The notes below the pieces were generated by a model. It saw nothing but the letters and a program-made list of their open reading frames with translations. It searched no databases and had not been told where the DNA came from. This document shows positions 34,731-47,439 of a DNA stretch of 64,000 bases, piece by piece. Each line of letters starts with the position of its first letter. The stretch's first letter is position 1. Origin of the DNA: Isoetes taiwanensis (Eukaryota > Streptophyta > Lycopodiopsida > Isoetales > Isoetaceae); NCBI GenBank assembly GCA_021234155.1, contig JAJEKV010000014.1, positions 704,949-768,948 of the forward strand, in the 5' to 3' direction. Made by a program: the position numbers and the translations under genes.

Positions 34731-34920
34731 TCAGCAGGTGAATGGATTTGCACTTTCAGGCAGGTGAACTTATGGTTAATTACTTGGTGCAGACGTTGAA
34801 TTTTGTAAGTAAAACTTTTGAAGTGTCAGCAGGTGAATGGATTTGCACTTTCAGGCAGGTGAACTTATGGTTAATTACTTGGTGCAGACGTTGAATTTTG
34901 TAAGTAAAACTTTTGAAGTG
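34731..34920 (+). repeat. Perfect tandem duplication, 2 x 95 bp
   Basis: TCAGCAGGTGAATGGATTTG begins both units (34731 and 34826) and CTTTTGAAGTG ends both. I find no difference between them. It is either very recent or an assembly artefact. It lies just upstream of the PPR pseudogene. Confidence 0.93.
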
Positions 34921-34967
34921 TAAATAGCAAATAATATTCCCGTACTTGGGTAGTGATCTCTCTGCAA

Positions 34968-35900
34968 ACAAGCTGCAAGAAAGTAAATTGACTCCATGCC
35001 CACATTATAAATGTTGGAAAAGAAAAGGATATGTTTTGTCCGTATGTATGGTAAATGTGGGACTGTCTTTGATGCCATATGTTGTATTCCGCATGCTACT
35101 TAGAGAAAACTTGTTTTCACAGAATACTGTGGTCTCAATATATGCCCAAAATGGCCAACTGGGTGCAGCTTTCGACAAATGCTAGAAAAACTCTAGTCTC
35201 TAATTCCATGATTGCAGCATATGTTCATCATGGATATGACAAGGGAGCTCTTTGGCTCTTTCAACAAGTGGAAGCAGAAGGATTTAACGAATAAAGCCAC
35301 ATTGCCCTTTAAGCATGGGCAAATCAAGCTGCCATTATGGAAGGCCTCAGAATACACACGTACATCACAGAAAAAGGATTAGAATTAGACGTTCCTGTTA
35401 ATGCTTTGATCAACATGTATGGAAAGTGTGGATATCTGAAGGAGGCATGTAGAATATTTGATGAAATTCCTCATTGAGAGTTGTCTTATGGAACACAATA
35501 ATTGGATCCTATGCACAACGAGAAGGAAAGTTATATAATTAAATGGAGGTTGAAGGTGTGAGACTAGATGGGTGACAGTTTGAATGTTCTTGATGCTTGT
35601 GCTGGACGTTCAAGACGGCATTAAAATCCACAAGTGTATTCTAGATTACAGGCTGGAATGTGATGTTGTTGTGTGCAATGCTGTTCTTAATATGTACAGG
35701 AAGTGTGGAAAGTTAGAGCATGCACAGAATCTTTTCAAGAGAATTTCAACACGAGATATTGCATCATGGAATATAATGGTTGCTATATATGTTCAGCAGG
35801 AAATTTCAAGATTCGTTTCAGCAAATACCTGACTTTAATATCTCACTGTGGAATGCATTAATGGCAGCATATGCTCAAACTGGAAGTAGTATAAACTCTA
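34968..35900 (+). pseudogene. PPR protein pseudogene (copy 1)
   Basis: PPR proteins bind organellar RNA base by base through helical-hairpin repeats. Recognisable repeats, in changing frames: GLRIHTYITEKGLELD with VPVNALINMYGKCGYLKEA and CRIFDEIPH (35344-35477), then GIKIHKCILDYRLECDVVV with NAVLNMYRKCGKLEHAQNL and RISTRDIASWNIMVAIYVQQ (35611-35805). The MYGKCG..EA..F..IP..D..SWN pattern is typical of the PLS class used in organellar RNA editing. No E or DYW domain is visible. The longest frame is 82 codons. A second, more diverged copy with the same downstream sequence lies at 62438-63330. Confidence 0.85.
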
Positions 35901-36545
35901 TCAGCATATGAAGCTACATAGGATAGTTCTAGACAAAATTACAATTATAAGTGTTATACATGCCAGAATGGGACCCATTTTCCTTTCCCCTATCAAGAAT
36001 TGCTAAAATGCATTTTGTATTTGACTGTGATAACACGTGAATTTGGTGCTGATTGGGGGCAGCAATCCTCTTGACATGAACGGCACCACCACATCACAGC
36101 AAATGTAGCAAAGTGTAGCTCCAAGTTGCAAAAAGAAGACAATGAATCTCATTGTTAAAATATTCAATGTAATTTCACTGTAAGTGATACCCTATTATGG
36201 GTCTTATATTCATCTTTCATTTCTGACCATCGATCTGGCGGATATCCTATGCCTTATGCCAGGCCAAAGCCCATCAGAATTTTGAGAAAAAGCACATGCC
36301 AAAGTCAATGGTGCAAAACGAACGAACATATGGTCCGCTGGAAAAAAAATTAAGGGCAACAAAAATTGAACACAATGCAGCAAATGGGCAATCTAGCTGA
36401 CTGCCGAAATGCAATACAGCAGATAGCTGAGCCAAAATGAAGTTGTAGAATGCAACAAGCCTCGCCAAAACGAAGCTGCAGAATGCAACAAGCTCCACCC
36501 TGTGTGACAACTGCAAATACCTTCGAGCTTTGCCCTGGTTGCCAG
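34968..36545 (+). repeat. Dispersed duplication, copy 1 (partner 62438-64000)
   Basis: Starts at AACAAGCTGCAAGAAAGTAA and covers the PPR pseudogene and about 640 bp downstream. The last part (36400-36545) contains GCAACAAGC-type short repeats and a CTTCGA..TCTGCC repeat at 36506-36600. The partner runs off the window end in the same orientation. Confidence 0.9.
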
Positions 36546-39219
36546 ATTGAAACCTTCGATCTCTGCCTTGGCTGCAAACCTTCGACCTCTGCCCTCTACC
36601 CTGTTCTGGGTGCAACCGGATAAGGGTGTATCCCCATTAAGCCAAAAAAGGCCGGTAACTGTGCCAGCTCGCAAGTTACAGCCTTAGTTTCTTCGTTCCC
36701 ATTCTATGAATAAGGACTAGTAAACGTGTGCCCGGTGTTGTCGGGCTAATATCCTGACATATGTTTTTACTCGGCCTTTAACATCGATATGTGCAATTTT
36801 GACGACGACGCATGTTGATATTTGCAATAATGGACATTATTTGCTTTTGTAATTATTTTTGTTAGTGAATTTATTTAATGACGGAGTATCATCAATGTAT
36901 TAACTTTGCATGTATGGATTTCAGAAGTGAAAACAATGTTCTATAAAGAATATGGGGAGCACTTAAATCTACCTCTAAAGACGAAGGAAGATAGATCCAA
37001 AACTTATGCTCAAAATGTCATCCTTAGAAGTAGTCAAGTACATCAACAAAAAATAGGTACAGAAACGCAAACCACAAAATTTTGTCCTGGTTTATTGGTG
37101 TACTTTAGTTTATGGTGCTCTAAATATGCATCTCCACATAGTGCACGTCACCAAGGGCCTAATTTTATACTTTGTTGGTTGCTCCTGAGATATCTACTTC
37201 TCCGATAGATAACATCTTAGCCGAGTTCAAAGTGAAATGCACGAGTGAGTTATTGATCAAACTGCCCATGATGTCCATGACTATCAAGCACATGAGACAA
37301 CTCATCCTAAAGTTAGGCTCGTATAATGAAATCAGATACCTCCTCAGGACAAAATAATTTGTAGACAACATTACATATTCCAACACACGTGAGTTCTTTT
37401 GTTACTAAAACGCCAATTCGCCAGTGCACGGTGTCGTTTCTCATTTGATAAAAAAGATAAATAATTGGAGGTTAGTCAAAGCACTACATTACTCAATAGG
37501 TAGATACATGTATTCTATCCTCCACCTACCTCTCTCAATGTACATCCGCGCGTAAACAACCTTCCCTTGGGTCGACTTGAGCAAATAGGAAGTCATTAGT
37601 TAGTTGGATGTAGTGCTCCAACTCGACAACCTCGTCGATGCAAAATATTTTTTCTGACCTTTGCAATGAGCTCCTTAATTTCCACGCTTGTTACCCCATG
37701 CACATAAACCTGGTATTTTCGTTCCTAATCATACCGTGACCCAAGAGCACGTATGAGGAAAGTACATTGGAGACGTGATAACTCTTATCACCCTTTAGGC
37801 ATTTGGCGACACGGTGATCAAAGACATACCACGGGACCAAAATATGTGCCATCTACATGTAAGACAAAAAAAGAAAAAAAAAAACTAGAAATCAATGAGA
37901 ACAAAGAGAAATTAGAAGAAGAGATTTCTAAGTATAAGTAGATTAGACTCACACATAGAGGAGTTCTTTGTATACAATATTTGTTGTATTTCTTGATCTG
38001 CCGACATCTATGTTGCATCTCCATCCTTTGATAGAATAAGTACCTTTTAGTCTTGGATTCTTTGAGCTCTCGAGAGTGCCATATAGAGTTGTCTATGACT
38101 GAATACTGGATTTGGCAAATACAAACCAACCATTTTAGAAATTTAGAAAGAGAGATTTATTCAGATCAAATATTTATAAACCGTGGAGAAATCCGAATAG
38201 CAAGAAATGCATGTACTGAGCCAGTTTACATCAATCTTGTCTGAATGTATAAAGTTCTCCTGCATCAACAAACTGTAGTACGTACTGCCTATCACAAATT
38301 TGCAAGACTACGCAAAAACGTCCTTCTGCAGCAAGAAAATGTTGTTCGTGACATGAAGACACACAGAAAGCCTCTCTTGCTGAAAGATGCTAGAAAAATG
38401 CCACCGACATGAGCATACATTTTCTAGTCTGCTGTTGATGCCGGATGAACATGGTGATGCATGAAAACTCTGGGTTCGATTCGCTTCAGCTATTTCCAAG
38501 CTCTAAAATAACCATGAAAAGCAGGGAACAAAATGTTGAGCAAAGAAACTACAGAACTGCTCCAAGAGAACAGCTCTCAAATCACCTCCACTTTTTCATC
38601 CCAATGATCTGAAACAGCAAAGTTCGTTCGTTGTTGGTCTAGGCCCGAATGTTTCTGGGCTCGAGCATTACAAAGAATTTCAAAAATGGCTCAAACCTAA
38701 GAAAAATAACGCTCGCAACCTTGAAAAATGGGGCAATCTGGGGAAATGAGAAGAATGGCCGAATTTTGAAATTCCGGTCCCAAAAATTTTGCTTTTTGAC
38801 CTGAAAACGAGGTTTTACCAATGTTACTAGCGGCCAAAAAAAGGGAGACACCCTCCCCCAAAAATGTTTTAAGTAAGTAGATAGTAAATGTGTGCCCAGC
38901 GTTGTCGGGTCCTTCATGACTCTTTATTGCTTGATCTAGAGTAACATTATAACAAATATTATAAAACATGCAATTAAGAATTCCCAGCATGAAACAAATA
39001 TTCTATATTTTATCAACCCTAGCCTTAAAACATAATTCCATTCAGCCATGCATTACATCATATTAAACATTGATATTCAAAGGTACATCCGATATTAAAT
39101 GAAGAATCATCTAGAGATAAGCATTATTGGATATATTATAAACTTTATGCATGCTATGTTGCAATATTATTCAGTGATTTCTCTTGCTAAAGGGGACTCT
39201 TGAGTACATATAGCAAAAG
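36546..39219. other. Intergenic, no recognisable gene
   Basis: Two related blocks lie at 36719 (AGTAAACGTGTGCCCGGTGT then TGTCGGGC) and 38885 (AGTAAATGTGTGCCCAGCGT then TGTCGGGT), so this is a short dispersed motif. 38640-38880 on the minus strand reads as a hydrophobic ORF (92 codons) without a domain. Nothing else is recognisable. Confidence 0.5.
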
Positions 39220-39540
39220 TCAAGCATAGAGTGCATTATTTGTAGAGATAGATCTGTTTGGACATTGAGTGCATTCCTTGTAAAGACATGGCTTAGATCT
39301 GTTTAGACATTGAGTGCATTCCATGTAAAGACATGTCTTAATCTGTTGTTTACGTTCAATGTAAGACAATAGAGATGGCATGGCATTGCTTGCAACACTT
39401 TGCTTGGTATGGCATGTCTTGAAATGCAATAGTTGCTTGCCTGATGTTGCAGAAGAGATGAAAGAAAACAGAGATGGCATGGCATTGCTTGCAAAACTTG
39501 CTTGGTATGACATGTCTCCAAATGCAAGTTCATAACTTTT
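39220..39540 (+). repeat. Two interleaved short tandem repeats
   Basis: GACATTGAGTGCATTCC.TGT recurs at 39258 and 39307 (first, weaker unit at 39222). GAGATGGCATGGCATTGCTT recurs at 39371 and 39472 with CTTGGTATG.CATGTCT following each. The small minus-strand ORFs here merely reflect the repeats. Confidence 0.8.
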
Positions 39541-39629
39541 ATCTCCACATTTCAGAACTTTGCTCATTATATAAGCAGCAAGCTGAGAGTCTCGAGCATT
39601 GCATTTTTCTATGCAACCAAGTTTGCCAA

Positions 39630-39932
39630 TTTATGATGCTTACTATCCCTCTTGCATATGGTCTTGATAGCCAACAAATACTCCTTGCTATTTATCCTTC
39701 CACTTGGAACAGCTTGCAGCAGTGGGCTTTCCATTTAGCTTCAGGTTGATTGTTGTGGTCTATCTGGAAAAGGCGGCAGTGGTATACCCTTAAGGGCTTA
39801 ACAATTAGTGCTGATCATGTTCTTCACGAGGCGCATGGTAGATTGGGGAAGGCATGCCTATGTTCTCAGTTTGTTCCTAAGAAGAGAAGTTTGATTTTTG
39901 AGGAATATCTAGGTATATTATCTTATGCATAG
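39630..39932 (+). other. Possible LINE zf-RVT-like remnant
   Basis: The plus strand reads LQQWAFHLASG, a stop, then LLWSIWKRRQWYTLKGLT over about 90 codons. W..LWSIWK.R resembles the zinc-binding tail region found after RT in some plant LINEs. The evidence is thin, with no Cys/His set visible, and it could be chance. Confidence 0.25.
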
Positions 39933-42900
39933 GCAGGTTGCTTCACTCAATGAATTATATGTCTGTCCTTATAGTTGAGTGTGTACTTTTTGAAAATTGA
40001 ATAGAGTTTGTCGTCCTTAACACTAGAGTGGTCCCGGGAACCATTCCTGGTCCATGGACCAGAATTGGTCCTGTTGACCCACTGCCACTTAAACCAATAT
40101 ATCTGAGAATAGAAGTTTCATTTTCGCGATATATCGCCACCATATCAATCTTTACTTGATTCTTAATGATCTTTGAGAATTTCAAGACCAATGAGCTCAC
40201 CAATATGTTGTAGTCATTGTTCAAATATTAGAGAATTTGACAGTTTAGATGTAAGATCGTGAAGCGCATTCTTGGGTTTTCCTAGCATAAACGGGCCTAA
40301 ACCTTGCTAAAATTGGAAGTATTTGTCTATTTATGATGGAACACATTGATTTGTATGTTTTCAACTTTGGTGGCTATCATCTAACATCCGTGGGAAGCCC
40401 AAGCAAACCCTATTTTGTTCAAAATCTTTGCTTGTGATTTAGGAATTATTCCTCTCTTATTATTACAAGTTTTGGCTTAGTTCTTGTGGCCATGGGTTCT
40501 TAACTATATGAAGTACAATCTTATGTTTTTTTGGAATGTTCATAAGTTATATCAACTTCAAAATCTAATAGAAAATTTCTTATACAGAGGACAAAATTAT
40601 ATGTTAAAATGCTCCAAAATCACCACCTGTAAGTATCAAGAGGGTAACGAATGATGCATTCTTCTTGTATCTACATAGAAAATTACTCTATCAACTTGCA
40701 CATAGTATAATTAAGGTTTAACCATGCAATTAACTAGATTTAAAAATGATGTACAGCCATAGGATTAAGACATTAGAGGTTAAAATTTTGAGTTAAATCC
40801 AAAATTATAGGCTAAAAACTCATCATTTACTAGCTAGTGATGTTTATTGATGAATGAAAGTGAAGATCGTGAAGTTTACGTATAAAAATAAAAAATTCAT
40901 TCATACGATCTTTGATGCGTCTTTCTCAGCTTTGTAGAGAACACGCTACATTTCTCCAAATAAGCCTTCCAAATGGTTCAAAATATGACAAGGGACATAT
41001 ATATAGATCTCCTATGTAGGTTGTGTGGCTTTCTTGCAAAAATATACAGAGAATCATGGTTATCTTTTACTAGTATAAAACTGGTTTATCCATTGCTGCG
41101 ACAAAGCATTAGAGTTTTAATAGGATAATGTTACAAATATGTCATCTTTCATATACACTATATTTTTCATGAATGTGGGCCTTCCTTTGCAATATAACTC
41201 TCTATTTTCATATTAAAATAACGTATTATTTGAAAGATACGAATATAATTAAGCATGAACCATTTATGGTCTATAACTAGACCAATTATATAGAGCATAT
41301 ATCTCTCACTAGCCTAATCCATTTTGTCCCCATAATGATACCATGGTTTCTTACCTTTAATAACATAATTTTTGAAAGGTATAAGTGGAAGTCCATCTAG
41401 ATTCAATTGCTGAATAAGTTACCCCATAAATTCACAGTTGTTTGTGCTTAAACATTGCCCTCAAATTATGCAAGCTCATCTAACCAATTAATTTTATCCT
41501 ATAGAGAATTGTACGCATAAACTATATTCTAAAGTTGAGATCAAAATTGATTAAGTTGTTGCCTCTATTAATTTTTAAACTTCCAGTCCTGTGGACCAAT
41601 AATGATCTGCAAGTGGAACTACATATAGCAGTCTAACTTGACTTTTTATAGTCATAAACTTCTACATTTTTCTTTGAATGTTTTTGCATTGATTTCATGA
41701 CATGAGACATTTTGAGAATGTGATTTTTCAAAGTCACGTCTCGAGGAATAAATCTAGAATAGACATAGAAGACATATTTGAATTTGATGCTATAAAGTTT
41801 AATCCAAATCTCAAGGTTATGATCAACAAATATTTTTATTACTAAAGTAAATCAGAAGCTATTCATATCCCAAAATTCAACTTGAGATCAATTAACATAA
41901 GAAAGTTATTGATTTTAAATAGACCTATGGACCAGTAATGGGCTCAGGTACTGAAACCTTTCTTGATTTCTTGTGACCATGTCTTTTGCGTTTTTAATGA
42001 GCTTGTTTTTGCATTGATTTCTCATCAGAACAGACTTCAATCTGCTCAGAACCTTAGAAGGTAGACAAGTCTAAACAATGCTCATGAGTTAAACATCAAC
42101 ATCTAGTCTAATGCATCTAGCAAGTGCCAAAAATTTGCAATGCATTATTTCTTTTTATTGATTCACCTTTTTAAGCATAGAGAAGCCGAAAAAAGAAAGT
42201 TGCATCGCGATAAATTTCTTGTAACAATAATAGGTTTACAACAGTCGGTATGTACGCTCTTAGAGACGTGTTTATTTAGGTATGGATGCAAAGAGGTTCA
42301 AAAATCATCACTTTCTTTTATGTGAACACATATTAGACATCATTGTAACGTTTACTGCCTTATTGCATTTTAAACACATGTACAATTAGGTATATAGACA
42401 CATGCTTTAGAGACTTCATGGGATACAATTGCTAGTGTGTTTCGATGAAGTTTGAAAGCTGATGTTTTTTCCCCTTTTTTTTTTTTTTTTTAATATTATT
42501 ATAGGCATTGTGTGGCTCAAATGAAGACACTAGGAAGATATATAGGCTCTTAAAGATGTTATCTACGCCTTAAAGATGTATATAGGCTCAATTAACAATA
42601 GTAGAAATACACAAGTGATCTGAACATTGCTACAAAACATGTATCTGCGGGAAATGACTAGAACAATTCAATCATATGGGCACTTGGCTTAGTGCGCAAT
42701 GGGACATTAAGATCTCCACAATAGGTATTTTCATAAGCATGAAACCCAGGTGGTTAAGGTATGATGCTCAAAAGAAAAATCAACACTTGGTAATGTGTAG
42801 AACTAATGGGACTTGACTGTGCCTAAACCTAGACAAGGCAGAAAATGTGAAAATTGGGTAAGTTGAACTTTTACCTAACGTCAATGGTTAAAGAAAATTT

Positions 42901-43450
42901 TAGGGCACAGCTAGCATATGACATAATGAAATCATGGAACGAAGACCAAGGATATGGCATCGCGGCCGACTCATGAGCATTTTTTAGACTTGTCTACCTT
43001 CTGGACAATTCTAAAGCATTGATTTATTCACCTTTTTTCCTTATGTACCTTTTTTAGATGAATTTTAAAAACCACCGTGCCTTAAAAAAAAAAAAAAAAA
43101 AAAGAATTAATCGCAGCCCTGCTTTTGATCTACATTTTGACCTTTTTTTTATTAATCTATTTCTAAATCATGGTTCTCTGCAGGGAGCAAAAATAGGGGA
43201 ATAACGAAGAAACATAGGGCAGTGATTGCATCATTTTGAACATATTACTTCCATCATCGCCAAAATTCAGTTACAGAAGCTTTGGCTATGTCCTAAAGAA
43301 GCTCCGGCTATATCTTATGGGAGCTTTGGCTATGTTCTACGGGATTGATTGGAGCTCCAAGACGGTGAACACGGAAGAACAAGAGAAACATGGACGAACA
43401 GAGGAAACAACACGGAGAACAAAGGGATGACCTCCTAAACATGTAAAATC
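39933..43450. other. Long AT-rich stretch without genes
   Basis: About 3.5 kb without a convincing ORF. Poly-T runs lie at 42472-42492 and a poly-A run at 43085-43104. I see no domain, RNA gene or clear repeat unit. Confidence 0.6.
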
Positions 43451-43555
43451 TGTTGTCAGAATGGTGAACCCAATTTCCATTCCGAAATGGAAAGGATGCC
43501 ACTTGGCATCGAGGTTAATCCTCAACAAAAGTGGTGACATAACTTCCGTATACAA

Positions 43556-43652
43556 GAAAGGCAATCTACATGCCTTTCCTGGCATGTCAACAGGGCTCCG
43601 TGCTTCGCGCGTCGCCCTGTTTCCATGCCAGGAAAGGCATGTAGATTGCCTT
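43556..43652. repeat. Near-perfect palindrome (hairpin with about 40-bp arms)
   Basis: AAGGCAATCTACATGCCTTT and CCTGGCATG on the left pair with CATGCCAGG and AAAGGCATGTAGATTGCCTT on the right. CAGGGC and GCCCTG close the stem around a CG-rich loop (TCCGTGCTTCGCGCGTC). The arms are almost identical, so the structure is young or maintained. Confidence 0.93.
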
Positions 43653-43685
43653 TGTTGTAACGTGGAAGACAGTTAGAAATATTCT

Positions 43686-43792
43686 CCGGGCTGTAAAATC
43701 CTTGGAATGCAGGGTAAAACTTTGGAATGCGGGGGTAAAACTTCTGAATGCTGGGTAAAATGGCTGGAATAGCAGGTAAATGGCTAAATCGT
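43686..43792 (+). repeat. Short imperfect tandem, GGAATGC.GGGTAAAA
   Basis: Four units of about 22-27 bp (TTGGAATGCAGGGTAAAACT, TTGGAATGCGGGGGTAAAAC, TCTGAATGCTGGGTAAAATG, CTGGAATAGCAGGTAAATGG) directly follow the palindrome. Confidence 0.75.
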
Positions 43793-44950
43793 GGAGTAAA
43801 TTTGTTGTAACAGGAGCCGGGGAAGTTCTTCGCTGCAGTCAAGAAATCTCTGTAACATTCTTGGGTTAGAAATTTACCACATGGCATGTCGCAATTGGAG
43901 GGAAAAGGCAGAATATTTCTAACTATTTTTTATGTTTTGTAGGCTGTGGCAGTGATGGCAGATGAGATCAAGCCCCCTTTGGCTAAAAATCCCAAGTTAG
44001 ATGCCAACGTAGAGCTAAAAATCTTGAAAAGACCATTCTTCCAAACCATGGCTCAAACTTTGCCGCTGCATATTTCCATCACCATTCCTCTTGGAATTTG
44101 TTCCCATAGCCCGATCCAACTGTCTCGGATCTGTCAAGCTATTTTTTCGCACCAAACACACAATGAATAAGCTAAAATAATAGACATGTTAGTTTAAAAG
44201 GCATCTTTGCCTATAGGAATTAGCCTACTTTGTTTTGTTTATATAGAATAATGGCCTGTTCACAAATAGAAATAGGGTTGATTTTTTTCACAATGGTGCA
44301 TTTCTGTGTTGCTAAAAAATGTAGCAGTGTCAACAGATGTCCGCCAAATCCACCTGCTCTGCAAGTTTGCTTGACACCACACGTGTTGCTGCACATGGGC
44401 CGGTTGCTACAGGTGCTGCGAACTAGATCTCACAGCGGTGCATCCGTCCTTCATAATCATAATCATATTCATATTCATATTCATATTCATATTCATATTC
44501 ATATTCATATTCATTATATAACCAAATCTGAAACCTTATCGGCCCATGTGAATGCAAAGGCACCTTGCTAGCTTGCTGCACTACAAAAAACAAAAACCAC
44601 CCAAAATTCATCGCAAAAATTGGCCTCATGTGAATCCTACATAAAGCGGTTACATGCAAATCATTGACACATGCGTACCTTGACTTTAGAGTTCTTTTTG
44701 CTAAAATCCTACTAAAAGAGGTGCACGCATAATAAACTATGGTTATGGCTCTGCCTAATTTTATTCCCTTTTTTTTTTTTTTTTTGGGGGCGCATTATGG
44801 AGTTGACATCGACTAGCAATGTCCTACATGACATCATGGCAACTAGAACACATTTATACTCTATTTATGTTGACTTAACAAAAACTTCACTGGTGAAGTG
44901 GATGGCACCTAGGCCGTATCCATACTCTATTCGAGTTGACGTAACAAAAG
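43793..44950. other. Intergenic with one microsatellite
   Basis: No recognisable gene. (TTCATA)n lies at 44461-44512, and a T run of about 20 lies at 44767-44786. Confidence 0.55.
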
Positions 44951-45087
44951 GGTGAAAGTAAAGTTACCTTTATCAGGCTGACGGGATGCAATCCCAACGG
45001 TTGGCGATTCCATCCCGTAGAATAACCAACGGGCATTAATTGTGCCATGACACATAACAAGGGTAATTTTACTTTCATCCGGTGAAA
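44951..45087. mobile_element. Small MITE-like element with terminal inverted repeats
   Basis: GGGTGAAAGTAAAGTTACC at the left (about 44950) is inverted at the right as GGGTAATTTTACTTTCATCC (about 45062), giving about 137 bp with no coding capacity. Outside it, GGTGAAGTGGATGG and CCGGTGAAATGG extend the symmetry weakly. Confidence 0.65.
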
Positions 45088-45440
45088 TGGACTGATTTGA
45101 TATGAATAATGTCGTGGTCTATTGAAATATTCGAGATTAAACATTAGCAACAAATGGGAGTGGGTCCTAAGGACATAGAAATGAGATGCCCCAAAGTAGG
45201 CTGGCACTCTATTTTATTTCCCTTTTTTTTGTTTTTGTTAGTGTAAGAGTGTACTTTTAGATTAATAATATACAATGAATCCCCACAGAGGACAGATTGG
45301 TTGCCTATTTCCTTGTCAGCAAATTGCATGATCACCGATATCTACCATCATCAACTTTCTAAGATAGTACATAAAAAGGAATGTGTTTGAGTTAGAGTTG
45401 TACCTCATAAGCGCAACCTAAAATTCATTTCATACTATCG

Positions 45441-45869
45441 ATGTTGCTTCCAATCATACTCGCTTTTCTTGTTGCAATTGGTCTTACTACAGGACTTTTC
45501 ATAGTCCTTATTTGTAAAATGCAGCCCAAGCAAAACGAAGGAGCCTCCATGTCGTCCGATGAAGAATATGGTGAGCAAAGTATGAGTTTAGAGCCACAAC
45601 CTCGGTCGCAAGAGGGCCTTAGCCTTCAAATGGTGAGCAATTTTCCACTTCTGGACTACCAAAAATTGTTGGAACTACTGCCCCAGCGGCATGGCAGCGA
45701 CGAATTAGAAGTTTGCCCCATTTGCCTTGTTAAATTCGAGGAAAACGAGCAGACATTTAAAATTCTTCCTCGTTGTTTGCATTTCTTTCACTCCCAGTGT
45801 ATAGTTCCGTGGCTCCTTTCTCGCCCCGTTTGTCCTCTATATCGAGCCCCGGCCGACGCCACTCTTTAG
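45441..45869 (+). CDS. ATL-type RING-H2 finger protein with altered last zinc ligand
   Basis: An intact 142-codon frame, the best single ORF in the window outside mobile elements. It starts with a hydrophobic segment (MLLPIILAFLVAIGLTTGLF, residues 1-26), a likely signal anchor as in ATL E3 ubiquitin ligases. A Ser/Glu-rich linker follows, then SNFPLLDYQKLL (near the position of the ATL GLD motif). The RING-H2 domain at about 92-135 has CPIC, LP.CLHFFHSQC (C-x-H-x2-H-x2-C), PW and CPLY. Canonical ATLs end CPxC; here the eighth ligand is Tyr. C2-C3 spacing is 16 rather than 14-15. It may be a single-exon gene starting to decay, or a base error. ATLs pass ubiquitin from E2 to membrane-linked targets. 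Confidence 0.8.
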   Translation: MLLPIILAFLVAIGLTTGLFIVLICKMQPKQNEGASMSSDEEYGEQSMSLEPQPRSQEGLSLQMVSNFPLLDYQKLLELLPQRHGSDELEVCPICLVKFEENEQTFKILPRCLHFFHSQCIVPWLLSRPVCPLYRAPADATL

Positions 45870-46465
45870 CTTTTTGTTGTTTGTTGTGTGAAGATCTACT
45901 TACTGCCTTTACTAGATTAGCTTTCATATGTATAAATTTGTATGATACTCCTATGTTGTTGATTATCTTTGATTGAGTGCTCTTTCTACCAATGAAAAGG
46001 AAACAAACAATAGAACATTATCTCAGACATGAGAGAGTTTTATCCGATCCACACATTGTAAGGATAGAAATAATGAATCATTCTTCAACAGTTTGTGATT
46101 GGTCATATAAAAAGGAGATTCATCTTCGTCTTAACCCATGTTTTGTTTTGTTCATAGCTTTCATCTAAAAAGTGCATTTGTTTTAAAAAGGCCATTTTGA
46201 TTATTTATGGTTGCATGTTTTACTATCTTGACGAAAATAAAGTAATAGAAAATAAAATTTCTATTCTCGAAACTATTATGTTTAACTTAGGTCGTGCCAA
46301 CGCGTTCACATAATTCTCATATCTCCAATGTAGTGGAATACATAAGGGACATACTATTTTGGCATTTCCATACTTGTGGCAAGGCGGAATTCTCTATTAG
46401 ACCAACTAAGAATCGTGAGATTTAATGATAGATTAGATGATCAACATGTGATTGAAACATGTACG
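45870..46465. other. Downstream of the RING ORF, no gene
   Basis: AT-rich; the remaining ORFs are short and motif-free. An AATGAAAAGGAAACAAACAA-rich stretch near 45990 could belong to the 3' UTR, with no clear poly-A signal chosen. Confidence 0.45.
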
Positions 46466-47205
46466 AAAGGCACGTTGATGTGCCACACTACTTGTTTCCT
46501 CATATTATAGTCTTTGTTAAGATTAATAATTTTATTTATTTACCAACATCTTATAACCTAATTGAAGCATTGACGACTAATTATATACTTATTTGTTACA
46601 CTACCTATTATATTAATGTGGTTGCTTCATGGAAAACATGTGAGATACAAACGAAGTTATAAAAATGGATGCTATACCATATTTTATAGAGCACCATATA
46701 GACATGTTTTTACTTTTTCCAAATGCATGTGAAATGCGTGCTATGCCCCCCTTTTTTTTTTGAGAATAAGATATTTTAATTTCATTAATAATGGTAATGT
46801 TACACGACCTTCATGTGGGCTCTATAATAGGCCAGAGAAAGGCACGTTGATGTGCCACACTACTTGTTTCCTCATACTATAGTCTTTGTTAAGATTAATA
46901 ATTTTATTTATTTACCAACATCTTATAACCTAATTGAAGCATTGACGACTAGCTATATACTTATTTGTTACACTACCTATTATATTAATGTGGTTGCTTC
47001 ATGGAAAACATGTGAGATACAAATGAAGTTATAAAAATGGATGCTATACCATATTTTATAGAGCACCATATAGACACGTTTTTACTTTTTTCAAATGCAT
47101 GTGAAATGGGTGCTATGCCCTCCCTTTTTTTTTTAGGGTAAGATATTTTAATTGCATTAATAATGGTAATGTTACACGACCTTCTTGTGGGCTCTATAAT
47201 AGGCG
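46466..47205 (+). repeat. Tandem duplication, 2 units of 372 bp
   Basis: Unit 1 is 46466-46837 and unit 2 is 46838-about 47205. Both begin AAAGGCACGTTGATGTGCCA, include GTTAAGATTAATAATTTTAT and TAATGGTAATGTTACACGAC, and end GGGCTCTATAATAGGC. Only scattered substitutions separate them. Confidence 0.93.
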
Positions 47206-47439
47206 GATAGGAATTATACAATGCTCATGTTCACGGATAGACTTGCTTCTCATTCATCTCGGTGATTTTCTATAATGGTGGATAATTGGGTGGGTAGCAC
47301 ACATCGCGAACTACCCACAAAAAATAAAAATAAAAGGAAAATCCAATTATATCATTTGGACCCCAACAAAATACAATGCTAATAGAGATTGGGCTAGTGT
47401 ACACCAAATGAAGTTATAAAAAGCTTATCCAGGGATTAA

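Noticed and set aside
44230-44571. 113-codon ORF with an (IH)n tail
   Set aside because: The tail is only the TTCATA microsatellite; the rest has no motif.
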